This document shows positions 1 through 12,250 of a DNA stretch of 64,000 nt, one piece after another; position 1 is the stretch's first letter; each line of letters begins with the position of its first letter. The stretch covers positions 274,794,336 to 274,858,335 of the forward strand of contig OX352772.1 of the NCBI GenBank assembly GCA_947095535.1, in the 5' to 3' direction. The notes under the pieces are model-generated. The model was given only the letters and a program-made list of their open reading frames with translations, had not been told where the DNA came from and made no database searches. The position numbers and the translations under genes were made by a program. Origin of the DNA: Poecilobothrus nobilitatus. Its lineage: Eukaryota > Arthropoda > Insecta > Diptera > Dolichopodidae.

Positions 1-320
1 TCATATATAGATAATAAAAAATAATATCTGTATATCATATGTATATAGATAATAAAATATAATATTTTATATATATTATAAAATAATATATTTTGTCTCT
101 ATTGTAATTCATTTGTCTGTAAATTTTGTGTTTTCTAAGTATTTTTCTTCAAAATAAGTAAAAAAAAACAAAAAATTCTAGGACACTCTGTATTAACATA
201 TAATTAATATCAAACCGTAATGGTATATATAAAAAAAAAAAATTCTTCTATTAGATAATAGATGACGCAGAAATAATAATATTTTTGCGTTTCATAGTCT
301 TGTACAATATAGCTACAACG
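1..320 (+). repeat. Tail of a SINE-like repeat (copy 1)
   Basis: The first 60 bases resemble the tail of the tRNA-like repeat at 13,993-14,290 (both have CATATAGATAA followed by AATAAAAAATA). Bases about 246-315 match its far end: AGATAATAGATGACGCAGAA here against AGATAATAGATGGCGTAGAA there, then CATAGTCTTGTACAATA in both. The tRNA-like head would lie left of the window. The sequence between the two matching parts is AT-rich and diverged. That the two are one family is inferred from the shared order of motifs. Confidence 0.5.
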
Positions 321-613
321 GAGAGATCGATGCGATGAATGATCTCAAATTCTTAATCGAGTGATGATCAAAAATCAGACCTATCACTTCGAAAATTAAA
401 TAAAATTGAATTTTTTTAAAATTCCCACTTTTAACTGCAATATCTCAAAAACGGTAGCATCGACTCAGATGAAACAAGGTGAGTATTAAAGAAAGTATTG
501 AGCCCTACATAACTGTAAAAATTTGCTCTCTGTATATTGTCTTAGGCTAAAAATATGATGTTTTAAGTAAAATACTACAAAAAGTTAAGAAAATGTTGTA
601 ATGCATTTTTCGA

Positions 614-694
614 CCACTAGATGGCGCCATCGGTACTAATAACATATATATTCGGAACCGTGACGTCATAAGGTACCGATATGTGATGACGTCA
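614..694. promoter_or_regulatory. CTCF-like site plus two CRE palindromes
   Basis: CCACTAGATGGCGCCAT at 614-630 resembles the insect CTCF core (AGATGGCGC preceded by CCAC). Two perfect TGACGTCA palindromes follow at 661-668 and 687-694, 26 bp apart start to start, in otherwise very AT-rich DNA. Known biology: TGACGTCA binds CREB/ATF-type bZIP dimers, and CTCF marks insulators. Function here is inference; no neighbouring gene is visible. The stretch may belong to a dispersed repeat that continues from the repeat ending near 320. Confidence 0.35.
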
Positions 695-2871
695 TCTCGA
701 TATCTTTGGCCTCCCCTTTGGAAGTATATCCCAACTTATAGCTTCATCAATTGTAATATATATAAATTAATTTATTATCAATAGTACAAAAAAAAAAGAA
801 TAAGTAAATGCATAGTTCAATTTCTTCACTTGCTAATTTTTCAAAAAAAAAAAAAAACTGAAAATTATAATACTAATAAAGATGATTATAAAAAATGATC
901 ATGATGATGATAATAATGTTGGTGTACAATGTATAGATGAATTAAAACAATTCTGTCCTAGAAAGTCAAATGTAAATAAAAATGTTATTGTAATTTTTAC
1001 AACTTTATATAATAATATAAGAGTACATATTATTAAATTATTTACATATAGCTATATACAAATTGTGAACCAATTTTATGTACTTTTAGATTTTATATAA
1101 AGTTATTTTTAATTTTTTTTACTTTTTTAATCTGTATGAATTCTCTAAATGTATGATATCCCCTTTTCTTTCTTTGCATCTCCCAAATGATCATATAACA
1201 ACAATATTTATTGATGCTTGATATTTTGGATGTTTCTGCATAAATTATTGCAATGATGATTCTTATGTTATTTGAAATGATGATGAGGGTTCAAAATAGG
1301 TCAAATTATTTAAGTGTAGATAATATAAAAATTATATTTAAAATAAAAATATAAATTATATATATATATAAGGAAAAATGTAAAATAAAAGAAACATAGT
1401 AAACATATAGTAAATAAAATAAAAATTCGTATATATAATAAAGCAGCATTTTAATATGAATGCATGTTACTATTTTAATTTAAATAGAAAAAAAATAAAC
1501 TCTTTTCGTGTCAATTTTTCTTTTCATTCAATTTCTAATTAATTTAAAATTTTTGCAAGAAATTTAAAAAATTTAAGAGTTAATAAAATAATAATGAATT
1601 CGAATAAGGTAAAAAAAACAAACAAGATTTTTTTTAATTTAAAATGAATGTACAAGTATACATAAGTGTTCTTATAAACAGCGATTTGTTAATTGAAATA
1701 TCAAAATGAATGGTTATTTTATAAGAATTTTGATTTTATTTAAAAAAAAAAAAATTATTTATTTATTTTAAATATATATAGAATATATAAATATAAGTAC
1801 AATACAGTAAGTACAGGGCATGGACTTTTAACATATCCGAGTATTTATATTTAGTTTTTGGAAACCGTTAATTTTACTATTTTTCGCAAGTTTGATCCAC
1901 TTCAACAGGGTTGGGTACGAATGTATCTCAAAATCTCGTTTTATCAGAATCTCGTTTTTTTATTTTTATTAATAATATTTTTAATAAATCAAAAATAATC
2001 AAATTTTAAGCCTTCCTTCAGTTTTTCGTTTCATTTTTAATTAGAGCCTCGAAAATTCAAAAATATTTATGGTGTTTAAGTATTGATTTTGACGTGATTG
2101 CATAACACTACTGAACATGGAGTGGATGCATTAAAATTGTCCCAAAGGTTGATGTAGAATTTTGAGAATGAAATACATTTATTCATATGTGGTATCACTA
2201 GAAATCGTTAGTAATTAATTACCTCACTGTAATTCTTCATATTCATTAATAGTTTGTTTTAATTCCGCAAGTTCTATTATATAACAAAAGGGTGTAAACA
2301 CAGTATTGAAAGTGTGGTGTTACCTTTTTACTGCAATAATAAAAAAATATATGATATTTTTCTTTATTATCATTTTTGCTTATATGTCAGATATTTAATA
2401 GTAGATAGTAAAAATAACAACCTATCCTAAAAAAATTATATATAAGTATTTCAATTGTTCAGATTATCATTAATCTAAATTTCTAGTAGTTAAATTGTAA
2501 TATACTTAATTGATATTTGCAAAATTAAACAAAAATTGAAATTGGGAAAATTCATAAACAAAATTATAAATATTGTAGTTTTTGTTTTGGCCACAACTCT
2601 TAATTTTTTTGTGTAATTTGTATTTTTTTTTATTATATTTTAGTAAATAATAAAATAAAATAAGTTCACTGAAATATTAAACTGTCAATATATCAGCATT
2701 CTTTATTTAATATATTAAATAAAATAATTTAAAAATTTAATTTAAAACATTTTAAAATCGAACTAATTTTTTTTTTGTAACATATACATACTCATTTTAA
2801 CTTTGTAATGCTTTTCTATTTCAAAATCCTTTACGGTTAGAATATTAGTTAAGAGCTTGAGCAATAATTAT
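695..2871. other. AT-rich stretch without recognisable genes
   Basis: The sequence is dominated by A/T runs and short TA microsatellites (for example near 1,358-1,370). The longest frame (882-1100, 72 codons) is low complexity and has no recognisable motif. A diverged AAAATCTCG-type motif repeat is seen near 1,917-1,965. Confidence 0.6.
1917..1965 (-). repeat. AAAATCTCG motif repeat (short copy)
   Basis: GTATCTCAAAATCTCG followed by TTTTATCAGAATCTCG is the reverse complement of the motif run near 63,470-63,570 (CGAGATTTTGATACATGAG). It appears to be a small piece of a dispersed repeat found three times in the window. Confidence 0.4.
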
Positions 2872-3700
2872 TATACTCGTATGAACATTGTTCAAGGGTT
2901 TAATAATAAATCATTGTTATAATAAATTTGACATTATGTTTGTGACATCTTAACGGAGCCGAACTGCATAATATGGTAAAGTATATATATTTTTGCTCAG
3001 AGTCGAATATTGAAATGGTTAAGCTATGTAAGTCCATCCGTTCACACGACAACTCAAAAAATTATGAATCGAGGATTCTGAAATTTTTATCACTTCATCT
3101 CTGCAAATTTGTTAGTTTGGTTATTTAAATTGGTCGGCACCTTCGAGTATTTTTCCGTTCATTTTCCAGGTTTAAATGAAAATAACTCAGTACCTATTAA
3201 AGCTAGGTATCTAAAATTTTGTAGACAGAGGTTAAGATTGATCTTGACATCTTTTGCAAAATTTGGTTGCTCTAGTCACTATAGTATAACAGCTTCAGAG
3301 TACTGTTATATTTCGGCTCTTAATTCAACTAGACTTCTAAACTTTTGTAAAAGATGACCAAGTTTTGTGATGTAAACTTTTGTAAAAAGATGATCAAGTT
3401 CATAATCCTCACTTCATTATTTTTTGAGTTTATGGAAATAACTTCTCTGAAATTTGGTTGGATCGAGGCAACGGGTATTTTTATGTAAATTAACCGAAAT
3501 ATATTTATATAAATTGTCCGATATCAAATACAACTGTCATACATCTTCAAAATTTACATAAATACATATATATATTCATACTTAATTACTTAAATCAGAT
3601 ATCTCAAATTTTGTGAAAGATGATTGTATCTAACTGCATATATTATGCTCGTACGGGTATTCTAGATTTGGTACATTCTACTCTACACTGTTCTTCGTTT
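2872..3700 (+). mobile_element. TATACCC-type non-autonomous element, diverged copy
   Basis: It starts TATACTCGTATGAACATTG and closes with CTCGTACGGGTATTC, an imperfect inverted pair, followed by the family's common tail (ACATTCTACTCTACACTGTTC). Internally it has the fly core near 3,000-3,045 (AGTCGAATATTG, GTTAAGC, GTCCATCCG) and repeats of AATAACTCAGTACCTATTAA with GCTAGGTATCTAAAATTTTG. It is homologous to 12,691-13,552 and 48,188-49,824. No transposase is present. The 82-codon frame at 3,109 is incidental. The core and GTCC repeat recall dipteran mini-me-type elements (established), but the family assignment is inference. Confidence 0.65.
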
Positions 3701-4144
3701 TATATTTAATTTGTTTGCTAGAGCATTGGCTTATTGCCTTCGGGTAAGATATCTATAAGCATCTTTTGTGATCAAATTTTTAAAATTTGGGCTGGTATGT
3801 GTTTATGAAGCTCTACAGTTTGATCGTAAGCTTTTCTTATGACAAAAGACAAATTTGACGATCAATATAAATATTAGCACTTTTTTGTATAGATATTTCA
3901 TATATTGCGAATTTCATGTAATACTTTTGTTTAGCCACGATATCTTCATTTCGTTATACTACTATATATAAAGATTTCTGACACTTTCAATATATTATAG
4001 AAACGTTTGACAAAGCGAAAAGCAATTTTTTGGAGCTGTTGTAGCTTATTTGTTTTTATAAATTTTAAATTTTTTATTTTCTATTTGATAGTAAGTTCTT
4101 ATATAAGCAAAAGATTTAATTGAAAAAGTTGTATTACATATTTT

Positions 4145-4930
4145 TATACCCGTACGATAAGTATCGGGTATAATAAAATTACTCCTCCGTTTGTAACACC
4201 TCGAAATAAGCGAGCTAGATATACCTTCAAAGATATGGATCGGATCAGAATCAAATTCTGAGCCGATTAAGCCATGTCCGTCCGTCAGTACGCTAACTCG
4301 AAAACTAAGAAAGCTAGAATCTTCAAATTTACACAAAATATTCTGGAAGCAATTTGTAGGTTCCCTATTTTTTTGGTTGAGTTCCGACCAAAACTTCGGT
4401 TAGCTCCCAAACAACTAACTTTTAGATCTCCACAATTTTTTTTGAAATAGATCCATGAAATTTTAACTGCTGATAGGTATCATAAAAATATTAATTTTAT
4501 GTTGAAATGAATTTTTCCGTAGCCCCACCCGTTAAGGAGCTACAGCCCCCCCAAAGTTTGAAAAATCTCTATATTTAAATTGTTATAACACAAGCTCTAT
4601 AAGTTATATCTTTAATTTGAAAATTCCAAACGATAGGTGATATTATGAGCTTTACAAACATGTATATAATAAATATATACTTGCCCTATGCGGTGTCTTA
4701 ATTTACCGTTCTGCGAAACTGAATTATTGCAAAACCTTTAACCCTTCTATCTTCTAAACGGTTTAAGTTGGAAACTTGAAATTTTGACAGAAGTTAGATC
4801 TTTGAAAATAAGTCATTGTCAAAATAAGTATGAGTCATTTCAGAAATTTTTTTTGTATCATCCCCCGTTTACGAGCTGTAAGGGGTCAAAAACTGAAAAT
4901 TTTCTATTTTTACACACCTGAAACTTGAAC
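4145..4930 (+). mobile_element. TATACCC-type element, second subfamily
   Basis: It begins TATACCCGTACGATAAGTAT, with GGGTATAATAAAATTAC just inside. The core at about 4,245-4,290 reads CAAATTCTGAGCCGATTAAG, CCATGTCCGTCCGTCAG. The remainder carries gene-like phrases typical of the family's degenerate repeats (GTTAAGGAGCTACAGCC, TACGAGCTGTAAGGGGTC). I did not find a closing GGGTATA, so the right end is a guess. The 96-codon frame on the minus strand is the shadow of this repeat. Confidence 0.5.
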
Positions 4931-6464
4931 ACCTGTTAAATTTTTTTTGAAGTAATACATAAAAATTAAAGCTTCAACATTATACTCTTATTTCTGTTAA
5001 CAACTTTTTTTAATAATATAGCGTTACTTTATAATTGACGAAAGTGTTACTTGATTTTTTCAAATTTTCTAACAAATTTCTTTAACGAATTTTTTGCATT
5101 TTGTTTTACTCGATAATTTGAAATTGTTTAGAATACGTAGTACAAAAAAATGTAAATAAATAAACAACATAACGGTTGCTTGAAGAATTTTTATTTATAT
5201 GATATTGATATATATACATACTTATATAATATCATGTTTATTTACATATCGTATATGTCACTGATGAATGAATGATAAGAGTATAGATGCATATTATATA
5301 GCGCCGTATTTACATACATATATGTATTTATAAAAAATTATTCTATAAATGGAAATATTTTTAAAGAAATATTGCAAGGTATGGCGATATACTTATAACA
5401 ATATAAATATACTATGTGCGCATTAATATAATATAATATTTAAAATTATATTTACTATTTTGTAATTTAAAATACATTTACCGCTTAATATTAAATGGTA
5501 AAAAAGTTTTGGATTGATAATCGTTATGTGGAAGGTTAGAATCTGCTTTTGAAGAATGTATAAACATATAGTTTGAATATACATATGTACAACCCATAGT
5601 TCTAGATATTATAAAATTCACCCAAATTATTTTAAAATACTAAAAAGTAAAGTCTCGAATTTTCAGAAAAATGCTTTTAGATTTTTTTTTTTTTTATAAA
5701 TTAACCTACATGAAACATCACAAAAACAAAAAACAAATCAACTAATATGAGTCGTTACGAGTTTATATCATTCAAATGTGCCATAGTAACTTTCTATATT
5801 ACATGTATTCATATAAGACTGGGGTTTAAAGAAAAATGATAGCGTTTTAAGTTAAAAAATGTAGCGTTTAAACAATTTTGTTTTTGGAACAGAAGGAGAG
5901 GGAATGTCTTGAGTAAATAGTTTTTTTTTCTAGTAACGGTAATGAAAGGTGTAAATTTTACCATAATATATTTAAAATCAAAGTTCTACTTATCAATATA
6001 TGTATTTCACTATAATTTCGATAACTTTTAATTTTTTTTTAATTTTATACAAATATTATTTTTATTCTCAAGTATGCAATTACTATTTTTATACTTAATA
6101 TTGTCTTTGTGTGGCAATAAATTTTTCTATCTTAATCAGGTTTAACCAAATTTCAAATTCAATAAAAATCTTTCTTAGTAATTATTTTGTGTTTAAGTAA
6201 ATGTTATTATTTTATTGGTTAATCTTATTTGTGTTATGTTGGGTGTGAGGTAATAATAGACAAAACAAGTTTTAATTAAAGTTAAAAAAAAAAAAGAATA
6301 TATTTTTTTTATTTAAGTAGGAAAATTAAAAGAAAAATATTTATATTGACTGTTATATTTCTACTGTGTATTGCTTTTTTTTATAAAACGGCTTTATTTA
6401 ACCATCACCTGATCATCTAAATTAATCCTTTGAATTGTAATCTTACTTTGTACCTAATCTTACG
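4931..6464. other. AT-rich stretch without recognisable genes
   Basis: Only A/T-rich DNA, scattered TATG/CATA runs and poly-T tracts. No frame with plausible coding content and no end motifs of the families seen elsewhere. Confidence 0.6.
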
Positions 6465-6559
6465 TAGATTTGGTTAGGTTAAGGTGGCTGCCAAAAAAGC
6501 ATACTTAGACCGTATTTGGTCCATTGTGATACCACATAGAAGCTTTTCTATCCCACTCG

Positions 6560-9500
6560 TTAAAATTTGAGCTTCTTGCAAAGCGAAGAATACTCTTCAC
6601 TAAGGAGAGATATTGCCCTAAATGGGTATTCCTTCTTGCCAAGAAGGTCGGGCATGTGCAAAGTAGATGGAGAATAGTTTCCTCCTCTTCTTCATCTTTG
6701 CAGGCTCTACAATAGTCGTTTGCGAATAAGCCAAGTCTTCTGGCCTGCTTCCCTATTACACAGTGACTGCCCTTTTGAGAGAAAGCAGATCATTGGATCG
6801 TCTTAAATCAGTTTTGGGCCATATCAATCTTGTGATATTGCACGAGGTCAAGTTTGACCATTTGTAATTTACCATATCCGTTATTTCCTTTCGAAATAAC
6901 GTTTTGCTTGTGGATAGAGGTACCCCTAGTCTTGCCCTATCCGGCAGGACTTGCAAGGTTGTACCAATTCTTGCGAGTTCATCAGCTTTTTCATTTCCCG
7001 GAATACCTCGATGGTCCTGGTACCCAGCAAAGCTGAATGCTAAACTGCCTGGTTATCTCGTTAAGAAGTTTTCGGCAGTCTATTACAGTCTTCGAGGTTG
7101 TGCATGTTGATTGCAGAAATTTTAACGCAGCCTGACTGTTTGACAGAATACATACTTGTTTCACAGTCAAAACGCTTCTATTCAGTAGAATCAAGGCTTC
7201 TTGAATTGCCATAATTTCCGCTTGGAAGATGCTACAATGGTCTGGTAATCAGAAATTATGACTGATATTCAGATTATCTGAGAAGACTCCGCATCCTACA
7301 CTGCTGTTCATTTTTGAACCATCCGTGTAGAATTGTAATCTTTCGAAGGTCATCACTATGTTTGAGTTCCAACTTTCACGGCTTGGTATGCTCGTCACAT
7401 GAGATTTCCCGAAGACGCAAGTGGCGGGAGTGGACTTGAATTGGTTTATGATATCCGAGTGACCTTGTCGTGAATTGATCCACTGGAATGTAGCTTTTAA
7501 TCTCACAGCTGTGTTTGCGGCTGCAAATTTGCTATAATATTCTACAGCCATCAGATTAAGCATGATGTCTAATGCCGCAGAAGAGGTTGTTATTACATTA
7601 AGAGCTCTGAAATCTGAACCCTAGCGATTACCTTGCGGTAGACCTCTTTATCGATATCCTTCCACCATACTAGAACTCCGTACATAAGAGTGGGTTTTAC
7701 TCCGCACGTGTATAGCCAGTAAGTCAAGTATGGCTGAAGCACCCATTTCCTACCAATGGCTTTTTATACACGAGTAGAGTGCTATTGAGGCCTTCTTTAC
7801 TCTTTTCTGAGATGTAAGCCTTCCAGGAATGGAATGCTCTGTCTAGAGTTAGACCCAGAGATTTCGCCGTTTCGCTAAAAGCAAGAATGGAGCCAATTGA
7901 CGAAGGCGGCTTTATTTTAGTAATTTTATATTTCCTTGTAAAAAGGGCCAGTTCGGTTTTCTGTGGATTTACTGACAGTACACAGTCTGTAGCCCATGTT
8001 GTGATTTTGTTTAGTGCAAGTTGTAAAACATCCCTGGGACTATCTGGGAACTTGCTACTGACAACGACAGCAACATCGTCCGCATAGGCGATTGCTGTGC
8101 AGCCCGCCGCTTCCAGGATTTTAAGCAGTTTATTTGCCACCATATTCGAAAGAAGAGGAGATAGCACTCCTCCTTGCGGAGTCCCTCTCTTCACAAACCT
8201 TTTTGCAGAAGCGTTGCCTAAGTTGGCACTGATGGCCCTGCTATTTAGCATATTAGGTATTTGGTTCTACTCCTAGGTTTATGAGTGCGTTCACAATTGC
8301 TGCCTGATGGACGTTACAAAAACGCTCGGTCAATGTCTATAAATGCTGCAAGAGTATAAAATCTTTGCAATTTAAAGATCTTTCAATCGAGCTAGTATAG
8401 AATTAGATAGAATTTTCCTAAGTCTAGATGCCTCGGAGACGTTTTCTATACCTCCGCAGAATAATCTCCAGGTGTTTCTTTTCGCCTTTTTAAGTGCTTT
8501 TTTGTACTGACTAAGAGCCGGTTTATAAGAGCTCCAGTCCTATACCTCATTTGTTTTTTTGGCATTATTAAAAGCCCTCCTACTATATTTTCTTAGAGTT
8601 TTGAATTCAGCATTCCACCAAGGTGGTTTAGGCTTTCTCCTAGGCTTCCTTATGGGACACGAATGCTCTAAGGACTTATTGCAGGCCTTGGTAAAAACGT
8701 TTACTAGAGTATTTAGATCCTGGATATTTTTAGGAATTCCAGATGTTAAAGAGGGAAGCGTTGACTTTAAGTGCTCCCTATATTTGTTCCAGTTAGTTCT
8801 TTTAGGATTTCGATAGACTGACTTTATTGGAGGAGTTTCGACCAAACTGAACTCAAGGTATCTGTGATCTGAAAAGGAATGCTCATCAGAAACTTTCCAT
8901 GAGTTTATTTTAGAATAAATGAAGTCCGAGACTAAGGTTATGTCTAGGACTTCTTGCCTATTATTAGTAAAAAAGGTGGGTACCCTGCCAATGTTACAGA
9001 TAAGAAGGTTAGTACTTAAAATGTAATCTTTACTCACCTCTTTCGTTGGTATCCGAGTTCGGTCATCATAAACGACTTCGGGTTTTGGGGTCATCATAAA
9101 CGACTTCGCAGTTTATGATGACCCCAATGTTCATCGTTCTGGCATCCGCTACCAACCCTGCAAGATTGGATGGAGGAAATGAATACTGCGAGTCGTGAGG
9201 AAGATACGCCGCAACAACACAGAACCTTTTTTAACTTTAGGCTCGCCGCGACCAGATCAGCATCACTGTAATTATACATAAAAGTTAAATTTAATGTATT
9301 TTTAGCAAGTATGCACGCTCTAGGTTTGCATACCTCTTTATTATACAACAACGTGTACCTGGTATCTTGAGTCTATGAACCTGTTTTTTTGCCACCCATG
9401 TCTCTTGGATCAAGATAATATCCTCGCGCGTTCTTATGAGGCTGATTTCCAGCGCGGCGGAAGCTGCTTTGGAGTGATGGAGATTAATTTGGAGTAGCTT

Positions 9501-9629
9501 CATTACTTGAGCCATCCTTAATCTCCACCACCGTCGCGTTAGCTGCATCCGAAAGTCTTTTGGCATCATCAAAGCTGTCAGAATCAGATCTAAGTAGATC
9601 GTCTTCATCGTCAGCGTTGATGACATCAT
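6560..9629 (-). pseudogene. LOA copy A ORF2: EN-RT-RNase H, internally deleted
   Basis: The endonuclease starts near 9,510 with LLQINLHHSKAASAAL and DIILIQETW. Its later motifs are at 8,820-9,030 (VPTFFTNNRQEVLDITLVSD, then FSDHRYLEF). RT motifs at 8,250-7,800 include RGTPQGGVLSPLL and AIAYADDVAVVV, with the YADD catalytic pair intact. The segment between the endonuclease linker (RLRKILSN) and FIDI-x-RAF is joined abruptly near 8,360-8,390, so the RT fingers are missing. RNase H begins FYTDGSKMNSSVGCGVFSDN (first Asp present). The usual SDSQAA reads SNSQAA and WVPGHSGIPGNE reads WVPGPSRYSGK, so catalytic residues are lost. The tail (WSNLTSCNITRLIWP, RRSNDLLSLKRA) is also family-typical. Multiple frameshifts make it non-functional. 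Confidence 0.85.
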
Positions 9630-9656
9630 TCATTCTCTTTGAAGCCGAGGAGGATG

Positions 9657-10525
9657 CTACATCAATGAAATCGGATCGGTCAGAGTCTGCTTCTTGGCTT
9701 GATTTGGGCCTTCACCGATGCTTCCTGAGGCTTCCACTTCATTCTTTTTATACACCTTCAGTGTTACCGCTGTGAAGCCATAACTAATGACCCCTTTGGC
9801 TTTCGCTAGGGGTTGTAGGGAGTCCTTATTGACAATGACCAACGCCTGTTGAGATTCTCCTACTACTTCCTCTAGTTTGGTAATCCTCCAATTGTGAGTT
9901 GGAAGTTGAGGATTTGACACTTTTATCATTTTGATGATTGTGTCTGCTTCGGCAGATTCTCTAGGCAGCCATACCCTAGGTCTTGGCCTGCTAAGGATCT
10001 CCCCCCTGCTTACGGCCACTTGAGCTTGGCCCCCGGCCACAGACTTCCCACTTTACCTATCGCCTGCTTGTAGAGATCTACCGATCTCTGATCAACACAA
10101 GCTGTCGATTTGACGTGGCCCTGATGCCAGCCATCGTGGAAGAAAGTGTTTAAAGCAACAACAACCTTCTTCCAGTTACTGGGAGAAATACCCCCATCCT
10201 CTAACCCCTCATCAATGATTGCCAGAATTAAACTATCCTTTGCAATTTTATTGAAAGGCTTAGTTACTCGGTTGCTCTCTTGCAACCTAGCCTTTTTGGA
10301 ACTACCCTGTTGTTCATCTTGTGACCTCTGTATCTTGGACATAGGGCCCTGCGATGAACCTGGGATTTGCCCTACTTGGGGCTTGACCTGGCCTACTACT
10401 GTTTTGGCCCAGGCTAAGGAGTTCTTTTGCGCCTCAGATAACTGATCAATATTGAGAGAACTTAGCCTCTCAATTATTTTATAGGCCGACCGTTTATCGA
10501 AGAAGGCTTGTTTCGACGGGCGCAC
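9657..10525 (-). pseudogene. LOA copy A ORF1 (DUF4780-like), frameshifted
   Basis: Two overlapping frames cover it. The first (10,525 to 10,010) has a basic, Ser/Gln-rich N terminus and then ILAIIDEGLEDGG and GSLWPGAKLKWP. The second (10,040 to 9,657) continues with RPRPRVWLPRESAEAD, NWRITKLEEVV, ALVIVNK and GVISYGFTAVTLKVY. Together these follow the DUF4780 pattern: a variable start, W-x-GA-L, RVW-P, then L-V-I and YG-x-x-x-V. The domain is known from ORF1 proteins of LOA-type elements, which probably package the RNA. A frameshift near 10,010-10,040 breaks it, and the true N terminus is probably lost. The homologous block in copy B is at 56,297-56,690. Confidence 0.75.
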
Positions 10526-10545
10526 TTTGCGTACGTTGGTTGTAG

Positions 10546-10715
10546 ATAATAGTATAGTATAATTATTAAAAGAAAATAAGCTAAAAAGTACATGTATACA
10601 AATTTGTTATTTTGAACGTTTAACTGAACAAAAATTCGTCGTTTGAATTGAAATAAATGAAAACGAAAAATGTTTTGTATGTATTTATGTAAGTTTTGTA
10701 TGTCTAGCGTGCCAA
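10546..10715 (-). repeat. Inverted partner of the repeat at 15,255-15,420
   Basis: Read on the minus strand it runs CTAGACATACAAAACTTAC, ACAAAACATTTTTCGTTTT, CAAACGACGAATTTTTGTTC, ACAAATTTGTATAC, ACTATACTATTATCTAC. Each piece has a close match in the same order at 15,255-15,420 on the plus strand. The left end coincides with the 5' truncation point of LOA copy A, so the LOA copy probably inserted into, or recombined with, this older element. Confidence 0.7.
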
Positions 10716-10830
10716 TATTTTAGCATTTTAGTTATATTACAGTTTTAACTAGTAAATTTTAGTTTCATTTAAACTTTGGATGTTTTTCGGTGTTTTTGAA
10801 TTTGAAAGATAAGTGATATTTTTTTAATTA

Positions 10831-12144
10831 TCTAATATATAAGAAAGAAATTGTGTTTATTTGTTTGTTTGGGCCGGATTCACGTAAAAACCACCAGTCC
10901 GATTGCGACCAAATTTTGCAGAAACATTTCTACGACCCCGGAAGGAGTTATAGGCTATATCGAGTTTCGGTTCATTTACCCATTACGGCCCGAAAGCCTT
11001 TTAAAGCTTTTTGTTTTTTTCGTTGACCTGCCTAAATGGTTTAACCGATTGAGTTGGAAATTTGCACAAATGTTCTTCTTAGCTTTCCGGATGTGCCGAG
11101 GGTTGCAATATTTTACCCGGATTCGGCCCAGCGGGCTTCCAAAAAATTATTGTTTCCGATTTATGTCCAATTTTGTATGGTGGTTTTATGGTCTGAAAAA
11201 ATGTGTGTGACAAATTTTCATGAAGTTCGGGTAACCCGTTTGAGAAGTTGATTTTTCTTGTCCTGCTTAAACGGTTTAATCAATTAACTTGAAAATTTGC
11301 AAAACTGTTGCTCTTTAGCAGAAAAGCTCATTAGGCCAATTTGGTAACGATCCATTAACCCTTTTCGGCACCAGGCTCAATGAAGTTTTTTTTAATTTCG
11401 TTGTTATCGCGCTTAAACGGTTTGAACAATTGAGTTGCAAATGTAAAGTGTAGCTTTTTACCACAAAAGCTCAGTAAGTAGATTTTGTTACGATACATTA
11501 ACCCGTTTCAGAGTTAAGTTTTAAGTTTTTATTTTTTTGTTGTCGTGCTTAAAAGGTTTGACCAATTGAAAATGTTTGTTTCTAATTTGAGTCTCATTTG
11601 GCAAGATTAATTTACGGTTCCAAATAAAGCTTTTAACAAATTTTTGTGAACGTTCGTTAGCCCACTTCCGCATAGGTATCAATACAAAAAGTTGTATTGT
11701 TATTATTTTAAAAAAATGTTACCAACACTCTTTACTTTTGTCTATATTGTTTTTGATATTCCATAAAAAACTTTCAATACAAATTTCTATATATAATAGT
11801 AATTAAAATAACCAAACTAAGTGACTTAAGAATACTTTGTTTAAGTTGTAACAACGTAACATTTTCGCCCTTTATTAAAAAAACAGAAATAATCTCCTCC
11901 ATACGACAATCATCATTCAGGAAAGCATTATTCCTTAGCTCTATTTATTCAATTTGCTAAAAAAAAATGAATAAAATGTAATTAAATGTAATAAAAATTA
12001 AAATATTAACTACCAGCATCTGTAAATGCATAATAATAAGTTATCTGTAATAATTAAATTATGTTAACGCAAAAACAAAACTCAATAAGTTTTACTTCAT
12101 AAAGTAAACAAAATACTCCGGGCAACGCCGGGTATTCCTACTAG
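10831..12144 (+). mobile_element. Non-autonomous Helitron, complete ends
   Basis: The 5' end is TCTAATATATAAGAAAG preceded by A (10,830), followed by TTTATTTGTTTGTTTGGGCC and a run typical of insect Helitron leaders (CCAGTCCGATTGCGACC, AAATTTTGCAGAAA). The 3' end is a GC-rich hairpin (ATACTCCGG, loop GCAACG, CCGGGTAT) 6 nt before CTAG at 12,141-12,144, followed by T. Helitrons insert between A and T without target duplication, and both flanks agree. The interior (11,030-11,620) has imperfect repeats of a phrase like GGTTTAACCGATTGAGTTGG and GAAAATTTGCAAA. No Rep/helicase is present. The frames at 10,851 and 11,054 (119 and 65 codons) are repeat sequence, not genes. Confidence 0.8.
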
Positions 12145-12250
12145 TAAAAATATATTTTAAATATAAACCACATACTAAGAAATAAAATTTGTTATTACAA
12201 AATTTTAATATTATAATATAATAATATTTATATTGGGTACATATATTTAA

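Larger units (their letters stand above)
6465..10545 (-). mobile_element. LOA-clade non-LTR retrotransposon, copy A (defective)
   Basis: It reads right to left: an ORF1 with a DUF4780-like domain, then ORF2 with AP-type endonuclease, reverse transcriptase, RNase H and a terminal Cys/His segment. This order fits the R1/LOA group. The 3' end lies near 6,465, with AACCTAACC-like sequence after a short 3' UTR. The copy is 5' truncated at about 10,545, where it abuts a repeat shared with 15,255-15,420. About 700 bp of the RT finger region is missing near 8,355-8,390. Its G+C content is clearly higher than that of the flanks. It is about half intact relative to copy B at 55-60.5 kb. Confidence 0.85.

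Noticed and set aside
882..1100. 72-codon plus frame
   Set aside because: Low-complexity Asp/Asn/Ile sequence, no homologous motif and no codon bias beyond AT content.
10851..11251. 119- and 65-codon frames as genes
   Set aside because: They lie inside the Helitron body and overlap its internal imperfect repeats.
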